Below are positions 12,091 to 22,984 of a stretch of DNA of 64,000 nucleotides, one piece after another. The stretch is from Cycas panzhihuaensis. Lineage: Eukaryota > Cycadophyta. The translations under genes and the position numbers were made by a program. The DNA lies in contig CM041465.1 of NCBI GenBank assembly GCA_023213395.1, forward strand, positions 119,729,741 to 119,793,740, in the 5' to 3' direction. Numbering within the stretch: the first letter of the stretch is position 1; each line of letters starts with the position of its first letter. The notes below the pieces were generated by a model. It was not told the origin of the DNA, did not search any database, and saw only the letters and a list, made by a program, of their open reading frames with translations.

Positions 12091-12420
12091 TACTAGGGTT
12101 GTGTGAATTTTAGAGTTAGATGGTATGGTGAAAATTATGATCTGGTAGAGGGTTACTAGGAAGGGAGACAAAAACTAATTGATATGTGATAAGGATGGTT
12201 TTGATGTCTAGGTGAATATCTAACTAAGGTTGAATATTACTAAGACATACTATATACCTGATGCTACTATTCAATTACTTGCTCATTTATTTAGGAGAAA
12301 CAAGCTTGTTAAGGGATGATTGGAGACCATAAAATTTATGTGTTTGGCCAAAATGGTCTTTGAATAATATGAAAGGATTGTTGAGAGAGTTATTGGTGTT
12401 GTAGGTGCCAAGTATTTAAA

Positions 12421-13787
12421 TCCACTAAAACACTAAATCCTCCAATAAATAAAGCATAGAAATCAAATATATCTCATTGATTTATTTATTTAATCATAGG
12501 TGTATTTATTTGTTAAATAAGATTATATCTAGTTATTATATTTCTAGTTGAGTTTGATATGATTTTGGTGAATTAGATTGCTTATATTGATCATGATAGA
12601 TGCTTGGATGATGATGTATGAATGATGAGATGTTCCATGTGCTGATGAATAAAACTATAACAACAAATCTTTCCTTATTTTTCACTCTAAACCAATTTTC
12701 TTTGTGTTTTACCTCTTTTGAGTCTTTTCCTCTTGATTTTTACACTTCAATTATTAATTTATGATGTTTTTTGGGCCTTGTTAATAGTTCAACACCTTTT
12801 TTAGGCTATTTTTGTCTTCAATGAAGTCTTTTTTTTTTTTGGCTATGCTTCAGGCTTCTTTAATGCTTTTATGTATTTTCTACATTTTTTATTTCACCAC
12901 TTTTTTAGTTTTACCAAAAATGTGATTTTATTTACAAAATATGATCGATCCTATTTTATGAATAAAATCACATTTTTTATCCTTCATAAAATATGACTGA
13001 TCACATTTTATAGAGAAAATCATATTTTTTATTGTGCCACATGCAAAAATTTTTAGTTAAGCATGTTATTTTCCTTCTGACTCCATTAACCACTACTTAG
13101 ATTTCATGTTAGTGCCTCCTCCTTTGCCTAGAAACCCCCTAGACTCTTCAGAATTGATAGTTGTTGCATCTTTAGCAAGAGAGAACTAGAAAAAGAAAAC
13201 AAATTTAAGAGAAAGAGACTTGGAGACTTAGAAAATCTTATTTTATGTGATTTATTAGAATACTTAACTCCTATAAAGTCTTGATTTGAGCTCTAAATCT
13301 CTTGTCAGAGGTTTGGTAATGTTATCTATTACTCTTTTGCTTGTGTTTTTGTGAATTGATCATTATATTATGCCACTTTTATGCTATCCTTATCATCTTG
13401 ATGCATGCTTTTGTTATGTTCTTTGGTTTCTTTAGAACTATCTTGGCTAAAAGGTTAGTGCTTTGTAGGACTTATAAAAGATAACTGAGATGAAGAGAGA
13501 TCTTCCTTTTGACCATTATTCTATAGCTCCTACCTCCCATTCTTCAGAGTAGTCACCTTTTCCAAGAGATTTAATCTCATCCTTCTTGATTTGGTGGTGC
13601 TCTTGTTGCTAAATCTTTATAATTTTTCCTTTAGTTGCTTATTTTTGAAAAAGAAAATTGGTAAAAGATTGAAAAGAAAAGAAAGATTACTATCTTGAGG
13701 TATGACTATGACATCTTTCATTGAGAAATCTTGTGGTTAATTCATGTGGCTTCCTTGATTCTCCTTTTTCCTTTCTTCTTAGAAAGG

Positions 13788-13846
<59 letters not shown>

Positions 13847-15286
13847 AATAGATTTACATGCCCTTATTGTTATCTCTTTTATAAGAGATTGAATGAAATT
13901 AATAATTTTATTAGTTGTATGATCACTTGGATGAATGTTAATTCTCTCCAGGCTCTTATGTTTAAGTTTTTCATGGATTATACAAGTGAATTTAAGCTTG
14001 CATGTTGATTGAAAATTTTGTATGTTACATTCTATGATTTGTCTTCTTGCTTTAAAACTATTTTATGGTTGAAAATTCTCAAACTTCATCAAAGTTATAC
14101 ATGTAAGAGAAAGGACTTAAAAGAAGCTTCATGTGCCCTCAGCCTCCAACCCTTAAGTGTGTATGAAAAATTCTTTTATAAAGTTTATCTTTATATATTT
14201 TTTCATTTGAAATAAAAGGTTGTTGATATAGTTTAGCCTGTGTTGCTTGTTTCTTTTCCTCCTTTAACAGTTTTAAATGAAGGGTTTGGAGAAATTTGAT
14301 CAAATGAAAGAATGAAAGATATTATGAGGCAAGATTTTTCATGATAGGAAATAAGTCTTGATATTGTTCTTATTTGATTTTACTTATTTTATCTCTTCTA
14401 CTTTGAAAGAAAAATCTAAATTGGTGAATGATATATGCTTGATTTTTCAAATCATTAGAGGTTTAAGGATCCTTTTGGAGCCCATTATACTCCAATTGTG
14501 ATAGAATCTCTTAATATTTTAGCTCGTTACTTGTATAAAGACTGTGATTTGGATATGACTGGTGGCATGCTTTGTTAATGATCTAAAAATCATTTATAAT
14601 AGTAGTATTTAATCTTTAAAAATCTCTTATTTCATTATAGAAGCATTACCTAAAAGAAACATAGCATGTAATTGTAATAGAAAGCATCATAAGAATGTTG
14701 AATGTTATTGGATCTTTTCTTGATTTTGCATACATAGTTGTATGTTGTGTTGTATATCATGTTAATATTTTTCTTTCCTTGAAAAAGTATATGTTGTGTC
14801 TAAAGGAAATAGTCCCATACTCATTTTAGTATGTTTCATCTTTTGAAATAGAAAAAAAAAAAAGAAAAAGATATTGCATACATAACTAGCTTTCTTTCTT
14901 TCTTTGTTGGAAAGAAGATGGAATGGGTTTTGTAATTTCATTGATTGCCTTGGTAATTTTTATTTTATTTTAAAATGTAAAAAAAAAAAACAAAAAACTC
15001 TTTCAATTTGCTTAATCCTTCTCTTTCATTTAAGTAAAACTCAAATGTTGAAAGAATAAAAGGAAATGAGTCCCCATGAAGGACACAAGAGACATTGTTA
15101 TAATAACTCTGAACTTAGAACTCCTTTACCTAGTTGTGTAGGATAGTGGATTCAATCACCTCATATATCATGGCCTTTCATTGACTCATTCATTTACATC
15201 TTTGTTAGACGGCACAATCAGGTGGAGACTTCTTCTTAGGAGTTAGATAAAAGTGGTCACTTAAATGCTCTTAGACTTTGTATCTC
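12421..15286. other. unassigned T-rich sequence, no gene seen
   Basis: T-rich plus strand with short open frames only. It holds a (TA)n run at 13791-13842 and, at about 12905-13040, an imperfect repeat of words like aaaatgtgatttt and aaatcacatttttt in both orientations. I find no pol motif on either strand. It fills the rest of the gap in Gypsy-X copy 1. Confidence 0.35.
13791..13842. repeat. (TA)n microsatellite
   Basis: Uninterrupted TA run of about 52 bp. Confidence 0.95.
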
Positions 15287-16250
15287 TTAGTCTAAATTTG
15301 AAACAAAAGAAAACATTTTGTTGATTAAGAGATATTTAGCTTTGGTCCACCCGAGACACACCACATCTCTTATGTCTCTTTTGTTTATGTCATTTGAAAA
15401 TAAGGTCTTGTTGTTTTGACATTTTAGCTCTTGAATCTCTTTTTGCAATCTCAATAGCCAAGGATCATGTCTCATATTCTTTGTATCTATTTCCTTCTCA
15501 AAATCCAAAGCTAATTTCTATGCATACTAATATGACTTGAGAAAGTAGGTTGCTATTACAACCCTTAGTTTTGAGTTTAATCCATTAATGAAATAATTTC
15601 TCATGTTATAATCTATAAATTTCTCCCCTTTCTACATATTTATTACTATAATGTCTATTTTGCTTATATAAGTTAGAACTTATTTTCTCGATCTCTACTT
15701 CACTTCTCTAAGAGATGACTCCACTATTTTGTTATTTCTTAACCTCTGGAACCTCTCCTCAAACTCTTTCTTGATCTCTTCCTAGGTCTTTATTAGGTCT
15801 AGTTGCTTGTATCATCAAGAGGAATGTCTTGTAATGAGTAACCAAATCTTGTTTTGATTTCATTCATATATGCTATCTTTTTCATATTGATCAAGTTTTA
15901 AAATAAGTACACATGCTCAATAGCATTTGTTATATCATAAAAAATCAGTCTCACAAATTTCCTAGGGTTTACCATCTTTAGAACACTTAGGGTTATGCCT
16001 TTCTTTTGTAGAGATATAAGCGATGTTGCTTGTCCTTTTGAAGGTGTAGTATCTCCTCCTTTTGCACTAGTTTTAGGTTCCTTCACTGGATTCTTTACTC
16101 CACTATTCCCTAATTCGAACAATTGATACTTAAAGGGTATCTTCAAATGAATCATCTCTAGGTGTCGTGGCATTTGCATTGTTAATGGGGTTGTAATAAA
16201 AAAATAACCATTCAAATCCCTTATCTGGTGAATCCTCAAATAATTGTTAG
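15287..16250 (-). pseudogene. Gypsy-X copy 1 gag
   Basis: The minus strand encodes a gag relic parallel to copy 2 at 27740-28501. Matching blocks are LEMIHLKIPF against PETIHLRTPF, KFVRLIFYDITNAIEHVYLF against KFIFNDISNAVEHMYLF, DYNMRNYFINGLNSKLR against DHNMKNYFVRGLNKKLR, and RHDPWLLRLQKEIQELK against RGHDLFLLIVQEEIREIK. This is the capsid-like part of gag. The nucleocapsid zinc knuckles present in copy 2 (28650-29030) are absent because the element is broken at about 15287. The longest open piece is 113 codons (16239-15898). Confidence 0.65.
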
Positions 16251-16859
16251 GTTAGATAGTTTTTCCAATATGCCATGGGACCTTGCTCCACCTTCTCCAC
16301 ATGATCACTTAAGTCCTTTAAAGTGGAGTCCATACCTACTTTTTTCTTCCTTTCACAGGGTTTTTATTTTTTCTTTTGAAGTCTCCTCTTTCAAATCTTC
16401 TTGTTTCTCCTTTTGGATTTCTTTTTCTTTTCCTTTTTGGATCTCTTATTCTTTTTCTTATGGGTTTAGTATGTTTGATTTGACTAGGGAAGATGTTATT
16501 ACTATTGGCTCTACATGGCCTTCATTTCCTATTTTTTGTGAGTTTGTATGCCACTTACCTCATATCCATCCACAAATTGTCCTTGGTCAATTTTTTCAAT
16601 ACTCAACCTCCTTAGTCTTCTAAGTTTCTTTTCATTTTGCCCATCTTATAGCTCTGTCTTATAGATTCTAGCGTACCCTTAGGTGAAAGTCTCTAAGGTG
16701 GCTCTCCCACTTTAAAGGCTATTTAAGTGGAATTAGAAGGTTATCTGGTTGTTGAAGTTTAGTTAGACCCTACCGTCACTTTGACATTTGGGGTGACTTA
16801 TTTTTTGGGCATTGTTTTGGAAAGAACTCTAGCTCTCCTTCCCTCGACTAGTGAACTTA

Positions 16860-16872
16860 GGCAATGGAACCA
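16860..16872 (-). promoter_or_regulatory. Gypsy-X copy 1 primer-binding site
   Basis: The minus strand reads TGGTTCCATTGCC one base after the LTR end. The identical 13-mer is at the same place in copy 2 (27025-27037). It begins with the obligatory TGG but is not the usual initiator-Met PBS. Confidence 0.6.
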
Positions 16873-16873
16873 A

Positions 16874-17724
16874 TGTGAACTTTTGCTTTTACTCTATGAA
16901 AGTTGCACTTGTCAAATGTCACTTTTGGTAGTCTAGATTAATGCTTGTGTCTAACATACAGGTTCATTATACACATATGTCACATAAGCCCATAATATAA
17001 TGATAATCATAATATTATCATAATATGTTATCCATCACATCATTATAAATAAGTCATAAGCAATACAAAAGACAAATTTTTCATGTAACTTGATAATTTC
17101 ATTAAGAAATATCACTATTTACATCAATTTCACTCCATCATATGGTTATTTGTTACTACAACTTCCTCAATAATGCAATACACTTGTTATCTGTACTAGA
17201 AAATATATCATAGGACATAATAACTTGGCTCTCACACCCTTGAGAGCATGACACAAAACTCAAATACTCAACTCTTACATCCAAACTGGCAAGTGAATGA
17301 CCCATAAGTACCCCGTGTGTGCCTTTTAGAAAATGGTTGTGACCAATAGTCATAACTATCCCTTTTACATAACACACACCGCTTGGTAATTAATCCACTC
17401 ATTAACTAATGATTACATTTAATTATTTCTATTTTGATTATTTGCTCATGTGTTCTTATGGTTTTAGTAGTCATTGCCTTGTGTTCTATTGTTCTGGTTC
17501 GTGTGTTCCAGTTCTAGCATTGTTTTGTCGTGCATCCTTGTTTTGAAACACATCCTGTCATGCATTCTCCAAGAGACTATTCCTATTGTTTTTTGCCAAA
17601 TTTTCATATGTTCCATTGCTAGAAGTGTATTGACTTGCTAAATTGCCCTCACAATGTTTTGTTAAAAGCTAATTACTATCCATCATATTTTTCAAATACA
17701 TGAGTGTTAAATTTGACTCTAATA
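16874..17724 (-). repeat. Gypsy-X copy 1, 5' LTR
   Basis: An 851-bp block aligned with 2752-3597 and more distantly with the Gypsy-X copy 2 LTRs. Its inner end (TGTGAAC in plus reading at 16874) abuts the PBS. It carries the word atggttgtgaccaatagtc near 17334, a decayed version of the strong palindrome in the copy 2 LTRs. Confidence 0.75.
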
Positions 17725-19165
17725 ACTACCATAAAATATAAGTGCTTATAATCAATAATAAGCACATTATGATATGATTACTATATTTACATTACATTAT
17801 CCCATTGTCACTTTTATTTCACGGTTACTTTTAGAAAATGCATTAATGTTCAAATAAAATTGCTCTCACTTAAGTATCATCATCTTATAACTAGATCTTA
17901 GCTTGGATCATGACATACTTGTTCTCATGAATGGTACCAATGTGCTAAGTGCAAGTTTTAAGGGATCTCAACTTTGAGGTCAAAATGGTGCTCTTCATTC
18001 AAATGTAGCTACATTAATATATTAAGATGACAACCCTTTATGCAATTATTATGTATATCAATGGAGTAACACTAATTGTTATAATATTTTCTATTGCCAC
18101 TACGATTTATGCCAATCATTAGTATTTGCGTCTAATTGTCTTATTATGATGGGGATTATGTGCCAACATAGATGCATTCATTTTGCCAAAATTATGAGAA
18201 GAGTTGGGCGTTCCACAAATCGCTTTTTCTGATTCTGCCTGCCATCTGACATATCTGTAAGACTCAACATTTTCAATGCAAGGAATATTGTTAGGACATA
18301 AATACTGTTAAAATTATGATTTTCAGCACATAAATACTATTAAAATTTAATATTGGACAGGGAGCAACTGTCTTTTATTATTTTAGCCTATTTAAAGGCA
18401 TTAAATGTGATGATGGAAGATCACGTTCTTTGTAAAAATGTAATTCAATATGTTGTGTTGTTTCGTGCAGATTTTGGCTTGTGTCTGACATGGTATGGAA
18501 TTAATTCAAATGCACTTCATGTGTAATGTGTAATGTTGTGCGCCATGATCATGTGGATCTGCATTCTGGAGATGTACATCAATTTACATTTGTAGCGAGT
18601 GATATTCGACATCAACCCAATGGGGCAAAGGTTTGATTCGATAGATGAACGAAGAGCGCGTTGAGTTCGATGCCTGAATTTGTCCCTCGACACAGTAACA
18701 CGAAATTGATGTCAGTAAGGCCGTTTGAATGTTTGGAGGACGGTAACATATCTATAGGTGCAAGTATCGAAGTCCAGTCGGAGGCCCCAACTGTTGAAAT
18801 ATCCAAAATCTGAGTTCCCTGAACAGTAATAAAGAGTCATGTTGAACAGATTAAGATAAAAGCAACTGTAAAGAGATTCACAAAATTTAGGAATTTGCAT
18901 GGGATCATTTCGATGTATTTGGTTACGTAATTCCCAAACTATGGGCATGTTGGTACTGTTGCATTCCTCCTCTGGAAATGAGAAAAATGCCAAAACTTGG
19001 GCAGGTGGGTGTGACAGGAGCAGAGGATAGAATTACTCATGGGGCACTCTGAGTCGAAGAAACGATGTAAGGGGTGACACTTCACAGGATTTTGATGCCT
19101 TTCGTTAAAGCAGGTTGTACTCAGATTTGCCTATCTAAATCCCCATGACGATGTATACAGTGTGT
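17725..19165. other. unassigned; less AT-rich island at about 18160-19115
   Basis: No gene is proved here. The second part (about 18160-19115) is visibly less AT-rich and richer in CG dinucleotides than its neighbours. That could mean a low-copy host remnant rather than old methylated transposon DNA. No splice structure could be supported. Confidence 0.35.
18712..18993 (-). pseudogene. unrecognised Cys-rich frame in the island
   Basis: A 93-codon minus-strand frame contains PEEECNSTNMPIVWELRNQ and then NMTLYYCSGNSDFGYF and DFDTCTYRYVTVL. Spaced cysteines with an N-glycosylation-like NMT next to LYYC faintly recall the extracellular region of plant wall-associated or LRK10-like receptor kinases. 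I cannot identify it with confidence. No kinase domain or signal peptide lies nearby, and it could be chance. Confidence 0.15.
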
Positions 19166-19717
19166 ATAAAGTATTAGAATGCAGCTAAATACATACTCAA
19201 ATATATCAAAGGCACTTTGCAGCATGGCCTTGAGTATGCACATGATGAGAATTTCATTCTGAAAGGGTTCTCAGATTCTGATTAGGCAGGTTGCTAGGAT
19301 AGCAAGAGATCAACCTTGGGTTACTGTTTTACCTTTGGTTCAACAGTTGTTTCGTGGAGTTGAAAAAAACAACCTAATGTTACCTTGTCTTCCACCGAAG
19401 TAGATTACAAAGCTGCAGTCAGTGCGACTTGTCAAACTATCTGGCTACGACGGATTCTTGGGGAGATTGGACTTGAGCAGGATCATCCCACCAGGATTTA
19501 TTGCGACAATCAAAGTGTGCTCAAGTTGGCCAAGAATCCTGTCTTTCATGCAAGGACCAAATATACTGAGGTTCATAATCACTTCATCGGAGAGCATGTG
19601 CAAAGTGGTGAGATCAACCTTCAGTATAAACTGGCAAAACAACTGACAACAAATATCTTTACGAAGCCACTTGGTAGAGAAAAATTTGTAAAATTTAGAG
19701 ATGGTCTAGGTGTCTGA
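19166..19717 (+). pseudogene. Copia-A RNase H C-terminal fragment
   Basis: The last 110 codons are open (19385-19717). They show the Ty1/copia RNase H end: STEVDYKAAVSATC, then YCDNQSVLKLAKNPVFHART, HNHFIGEHVQSGEI and NIFTKPLGREKF. The family normally has DIFTKPL; here it is Asn. The 5' part of the fragment carries stops (for example within the DSDxAG block near 19280). It is non-functional without the rest of pol. Confidence 0.75.
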
Positions 19718-19744
19718 CTTAACATTATCAACAATAAGGGGGGG

Positions 19745-20295
19745 TGTTAAACCTTATGTTTACATGTTAAGCCTATGTACTTTATTTTTCATGTAATATT
19801 TGTACTTTTGTACTTTAGGGGTGATTTATCACTTAAGTGATAAAGTGCACACCCACATTCTTTCTTAGTGACACAACATTGTCACTAAAGGGTCAAACAG
19901 ACCCCCATGCACTTTTGCTCACTTGAGAGCTCTAAAAGGACACATGTCCTACATGCAAGGCATGTACCTTAGATATTTGACACTTGTCAAACATCCAATG
20001 CCTTAGGTCTCTCCTTTCACTCTATATATTGAGACCTCTCCTCATTGTTCTCATATAGAGTTGGAGTTGTATTGTTATGCCTCCAGTTTGCTAATCAAAC
20101 TACTATTCATTTGGAGGTTGGACCAATTCCAACTCCTCATCTTTGGTATCATTTTTTGCTCTTTCTCTTCATACTTGATCTTGCTCATATTTGATCTCAT
20201 AGTTTCATTCTTAGTCTAGTTTAATTGCTTTTTAGAACTAGAGTAAATATAGCTTCTAGATCTTGTGATTATAGGACTATTTGACTATTTTCACA
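19745..20295 (+). repeat. Copia-A 3' LTR
   Basis: It starts TGTTAAACC right after a polypurine tract (AATAAGGGGGGG, ending 19744) and ends TTTTCACA. It is 551 bp and aligns along its length with the 5' LTR at 41613-42166 and the inverted solo LTR at 36219-36766. It contains the 20-bp palindrome TTTATCACTTAAGTGATAAA at 19825-19844 and a TATA box (TATATATT) near 20023. Confidence 0.85.
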
Positions 20296-20329
20296 CTACA
20301 TTGATTAATAAAGAAGAAAATTAAAATTT

Positions 20330-21340
20330 TAAGAAAAAGAACCAAATAGCAATTAATGTTATACTTGCAACATTTGACAAAGAAAATCTTCCATCCTCTT
20401 ACAAATTTCTTATTCATGCAATTCATAATGTTGATATTGCTAACGAGGCCTGGAATCTTCTAAAGGATGTGTATGAAAGGAGTCCTCAAGAGGTGCAAGA
20501 AGTTCTTAAAAAGGTAAATAGAATTACTGATGGCTATAATACCAATAAAGAGGGGGATGAAGATAGTATTGATGATACAAATGAAAATGTATGTCAAGAA
20601 ATTAAGAGACTACCAATGAAGGTGATAAAACTAATGTTGAATGTGTTGTTGAGATTGTTAAGCATGATGATATTAATGATTTGTCTACTAATGATGGTGA
20701 TCAAGCAATAAAAATTCCTCTAGATGAATCTATTGCTTCTAGGGAGGATAAAAATGAATTTGAATGCTCTGTTGAAAATAAAATTGTTGATACAAACATA
20801 ATTCCTAATGTGACTATTGGTTTTAATCTAAATCATTCTCAAGTTGATGAAGACTTTGCTCCAAAGATTGAAGGAATTATTTATGGATATACTAATCGAG
20901 AGGAGGAATACATATAAAATATTGATACCCATATTTCAAGTGATATTGATTCTTTTTTTCTTGACTTATCTTCAAATTTTGGCATTGGTTCAATAGATCT
21001 TTATCATACTCATGTTGAAGAAAATGAAGATAAACAAGTGATGATTGAATCAATGACTAAAGACATGTTTGATATATATCACAAATTTCAAGATGTTTTT
21101 GATAAGTACATACCAGATCACCTAATAGATCTACACCAAGCTCAAGTTGGTTTGACTATGGTCTTTTATACCCTTTGCATGATGAAGGATTTATTCTTGT
21201 ACAAGAAGATGAAGAAAGTTAAGTTCGAGGACCATCACTCTAGAAGACTGCTTTAAGGACAACACTGCAAAAATTGAGATGAAAAGCAAAGTGAAGATAT
21301 TGTCTTTAAGACCATTCTAAGATCAAAACGTTGTAAATTC
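20330..21340 (+). pseudogene. GagEl-C copy 1: gag end plus acidic ORF
   Basis: The gag part reads ANEAWNLLKDVYERSPQEV, the end of the UBN2-like gag found in many Ty1/copia elements. After a frameshift comes an Asp/Glu/Asn-rich segment (20681-20917 and 21038-21256) with no motif I recognise, for example MTKDMFDIYHKFQDVFDKYI. The extreme C-terminus, VFKTILRSKRCKFK then HVKS, is shared with copy 2 (VFKKIPRFKYCKFK, HVKS). Function unknown. Not a pol gene. Confidence 0.5.
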
Positions 21341-21456
21341 AAATAAATGCCCCATGTCAAGTCATATATTAGTTTTAGTTGGTCCATACTACTTAGTATC
21401 ATGATGTCTTTAGTATTCAGTTTTTTGTTGTCTTGACATTAAACATTAAGAGGAGG

Positions 21457-21704
21457 TGTTAGAAGTTAATATTTAATGTATATGTGTATAAAGTATCTAG
21501 GTACTTGTCATATCTAGGGGTTAAAATTATAATGTTTATTAAATGCATATTTGTGAAAGTAAGTGGTCATTAGGTTATTAGTCAGTAAATATGTGTTATT
21601 CCATTAGTTATGTTATAGGTCATTTGTCCCGCATGTAACACATATCGTCCTACTCTCTCTCACTTATGATGTATAAATAAGTGGTTGAGGTAGAGATGTT
21701 AACA
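21457..21704 (+). repeat. GagEl-C copy 1 LTR (diverged)
   Basis: Starts TGTTAGAAGTTAATATTTAATG after a purine tract and ends near GATGTTAACA. It resembles the GagEl-C copy 2 LTR at its start (TGTTAAGAGTTAATATTTAATG) and in its end context (tgtataaata, TTTTAACA). The middle differs, so it is a related subfamily. Confidence 0.45.
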
Positions 21705-21959
21705 TTAAGTTGAGATGGAGTTCATTGTGGTATTATGGTTGTGGTATCATTGTGATGTTAACATTATGATTATGAGTTAATGCTATCTTCATTATGTTCA
21801 TAATATTTGATTCATTACTCTTGAATGATTTCCATTGAATATTACTAACAGTAAAAACCATTTTTGATATTAAAAGAAATGAATTGCATGCTATCATCAA
21901 AGGATGACAATATACAATCATAACCAACAAACATATTTTGCAAATATGTATTTCTAAAG
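21705..21959. other. unassigned spacer
   Basis: AT-rich sequence between the GagEl-C LTR and the Copia-G coding relic. No motif seen. Confidence 0.3.
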
Positions 21960-22360
21960 TTTCAAACCTAGTAGATTATGAAGAAGCACATAACTTTCGT
22001 TATTTAGGATTATGCCATGGAAGAATAAATGAATGCATTAAGGAAAAAATGAGACTTGGGAGGTAATGGAGCTTCCAACTAGAAAAAAACCCATAGGTTG
22101 TAAATGGGTTTATAAAATTAAGTTAAAAGCTAATAGTGTAGTCAAATGCTATAAAACAAAAACTTGTAGCAAAAAGTTTTTAACAAACTGATAGTATAGA
22201 TTATGAAGAAGCATTTGCTCCAATAGCAAAAGAGACATCTATACATTTAGTACTTTATTTAGTTATCCAATATAATTGAAATATTTATCAATTAGATGCC
22301 AAAAAGTACATTTTTAAATGGAGAGTTAAATGAAGAGTTGTGTATGCTTTAGCATTAAGG
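21960..22360 (+). pseudogene. Copia-G reverse transcriptase fragment
   Basis: The start of a Ty1/copia RT is readable across frames: ELPTRKKPIGCKWVYKIKLK, then a degraded KLVAKSF, IDYEEAFAPIAKETSIHLVL, YQLDAKKYIF and ELNEELCM. The fragment ends abruptly at 22360, where the Gypsy-X LTR begins, before the YxDD box. I did not find the rest of this gene on the far side of Gypsy-X, which is itself interrupted. Stops and frameshifts are present. Confidence 0.7.
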
Positions 22361-22920
22361 TTATTTCTGGCATGCATGACACTCTGGACCATGGAAAACT
22401 AGGAATGCAGGCTTGTACTAACATGGAGAATGCAAGTACACACAACTGGTAGATCGTATACAAATATGCATAATAGAAGTCAAGCTAAAAATCCAAAAAA
22501 AGGACTCTCAAGGAATGCATTACAGGATGCATACCCGAATGGTACATACATAGAACGAGGATGCACATAGTACACATAGAAGGAAATATGTAGTACGCAT
22601 GCCTAAATTAGACCCAAACATTCCAAGCATGATGACATCAATAAGGACACATATACATAGAAACAAAAAAAAACACTAATTAGTGATTGTAATAATGTGT
22701 TAAAGTGAAAGGGCATGTTTTGTTATGAAAGAAAATGGTTATGACCATTGGTCATAACCATTCACCCAAAAGGCACAAGAAATGGTATTTAATTGTACTT
22801 TTCTCGCCATTTTGGTGGTGAGAACTAAGATAATGAGTCTTGTGGTACATTCTCAAATGTGAGAACTGAGTATTATGTCTGATTATATTTAATCTTAGCT
22901 AGTGCACAATATTAAATTAC
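22361..22920 (+). repeat. Gypsy-X copy 2, 5' LTR, first part
   Basis: Begins TTATTTCTGGCATGCATGAC, matching the 3' LTR start at 35910 (TTATTTCTGGCATACATGAC). The start is TT rather than TG in both LTRs, so the change may be ancestral. It contains the hairpin at 22734-22762 (arms AATGGTTATGACC and GGTCATAACCATT). The LTR stops near 22920, where the LINE is inserted, and resumes at 26676. Confidence 0.8.
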
Positions 22921-22984
22921 GAATTATATTAATCAATCTAATCTTAGCTAACCAATTACGAATGGTCATGCCATTTCGAAGGAA

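Larger units (their letters stand above)
8770..12420 (-). mobile_element. chromovirus-type Ty3/gypsy element, 5'-truncated
   Basis: Minus-strand order: RT (about 12090-11270), RNase H (about 11260-10900), integrase (about 10400-9900), chromodomain (about 9560-9480), polypurine tract (9421-9407), then 3' LTR below 9406. That order, with a chromodomain at the integrase C-terminus, defines a chromovirus (established family architecture). No gag or intact protease is seen above 12420. It lies inside the gap of Gypsy-X copy 1 and is therefore probably younger than that element. Confidence 0.7.
2752..17724 (-). mobile_element. Ty3/gypsy element, Gypsy-X copy 1, split by nested insertions
   Basis: On the minus strand the order is 5' LTR (17724-16874), PBS (16872-16860), gag (about 16250-15287), a gap of foreign DNA (about 15286-7320), RNase H (about 7310-6990), integrase (about 6800-5640), spacer with microsatellites, ORF3 (about 4870-3640) and 3' LTR (3597-2752). 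The two LTR segments are about 850 bp each and align with each other by eye. Every internal block has a counterpart in Gypsy-X copy 2 (22361-37103). The zinc-knuckle, protease and most RT regions are missing from copy 1. Possible target duplications (ACTTT before 2752, ACTAC after 17724) share only three of five bases, so they are not decisive. Confidence 0.75.
19166..20295 (+). mobile_element. Copia-A, 5'-truncated 3' end with LTR
   Basis: From about 19166 the DNA follows the RNase H region of the fuller Copia-A copy (48312-48848) closely at nucleotide level (tattagaatgcagctaaa, gcagcatggccttgagtatg). It then continues through a polypurine tract into an LTR at 19745-20295. Everything upstream in the element is missing. 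Confidence 0.8.
20296..21704 (+). mobile_element. GagEl-C copy 1 (gag-only LTR element), fragment
   Basis: This piece matches 50540-52460 of GagEl-C copy 2 from mid-gag to the 3' LTR: gag EAWNLLKDVYERSPQEVQEV, an acidic region, the conserved IVFKTILRSKRCKFK end, a spacer (ttagtatcatgatgtc, ttgacattaaaca), a purine tract (aagaggagg) and an LTR of about 248 bp. No protease, integrase, RT or RNase H lies between gag and LTR. The 5' part was replaced by the Copia-A LTR. Confidence 0.6.

Noticed and set aside
14221-14275. Pyrimidine tract ending in CAG, like a 3' splice site
   Set aside because: No coding exon follows and no matching 5' site or gene is recognisable.
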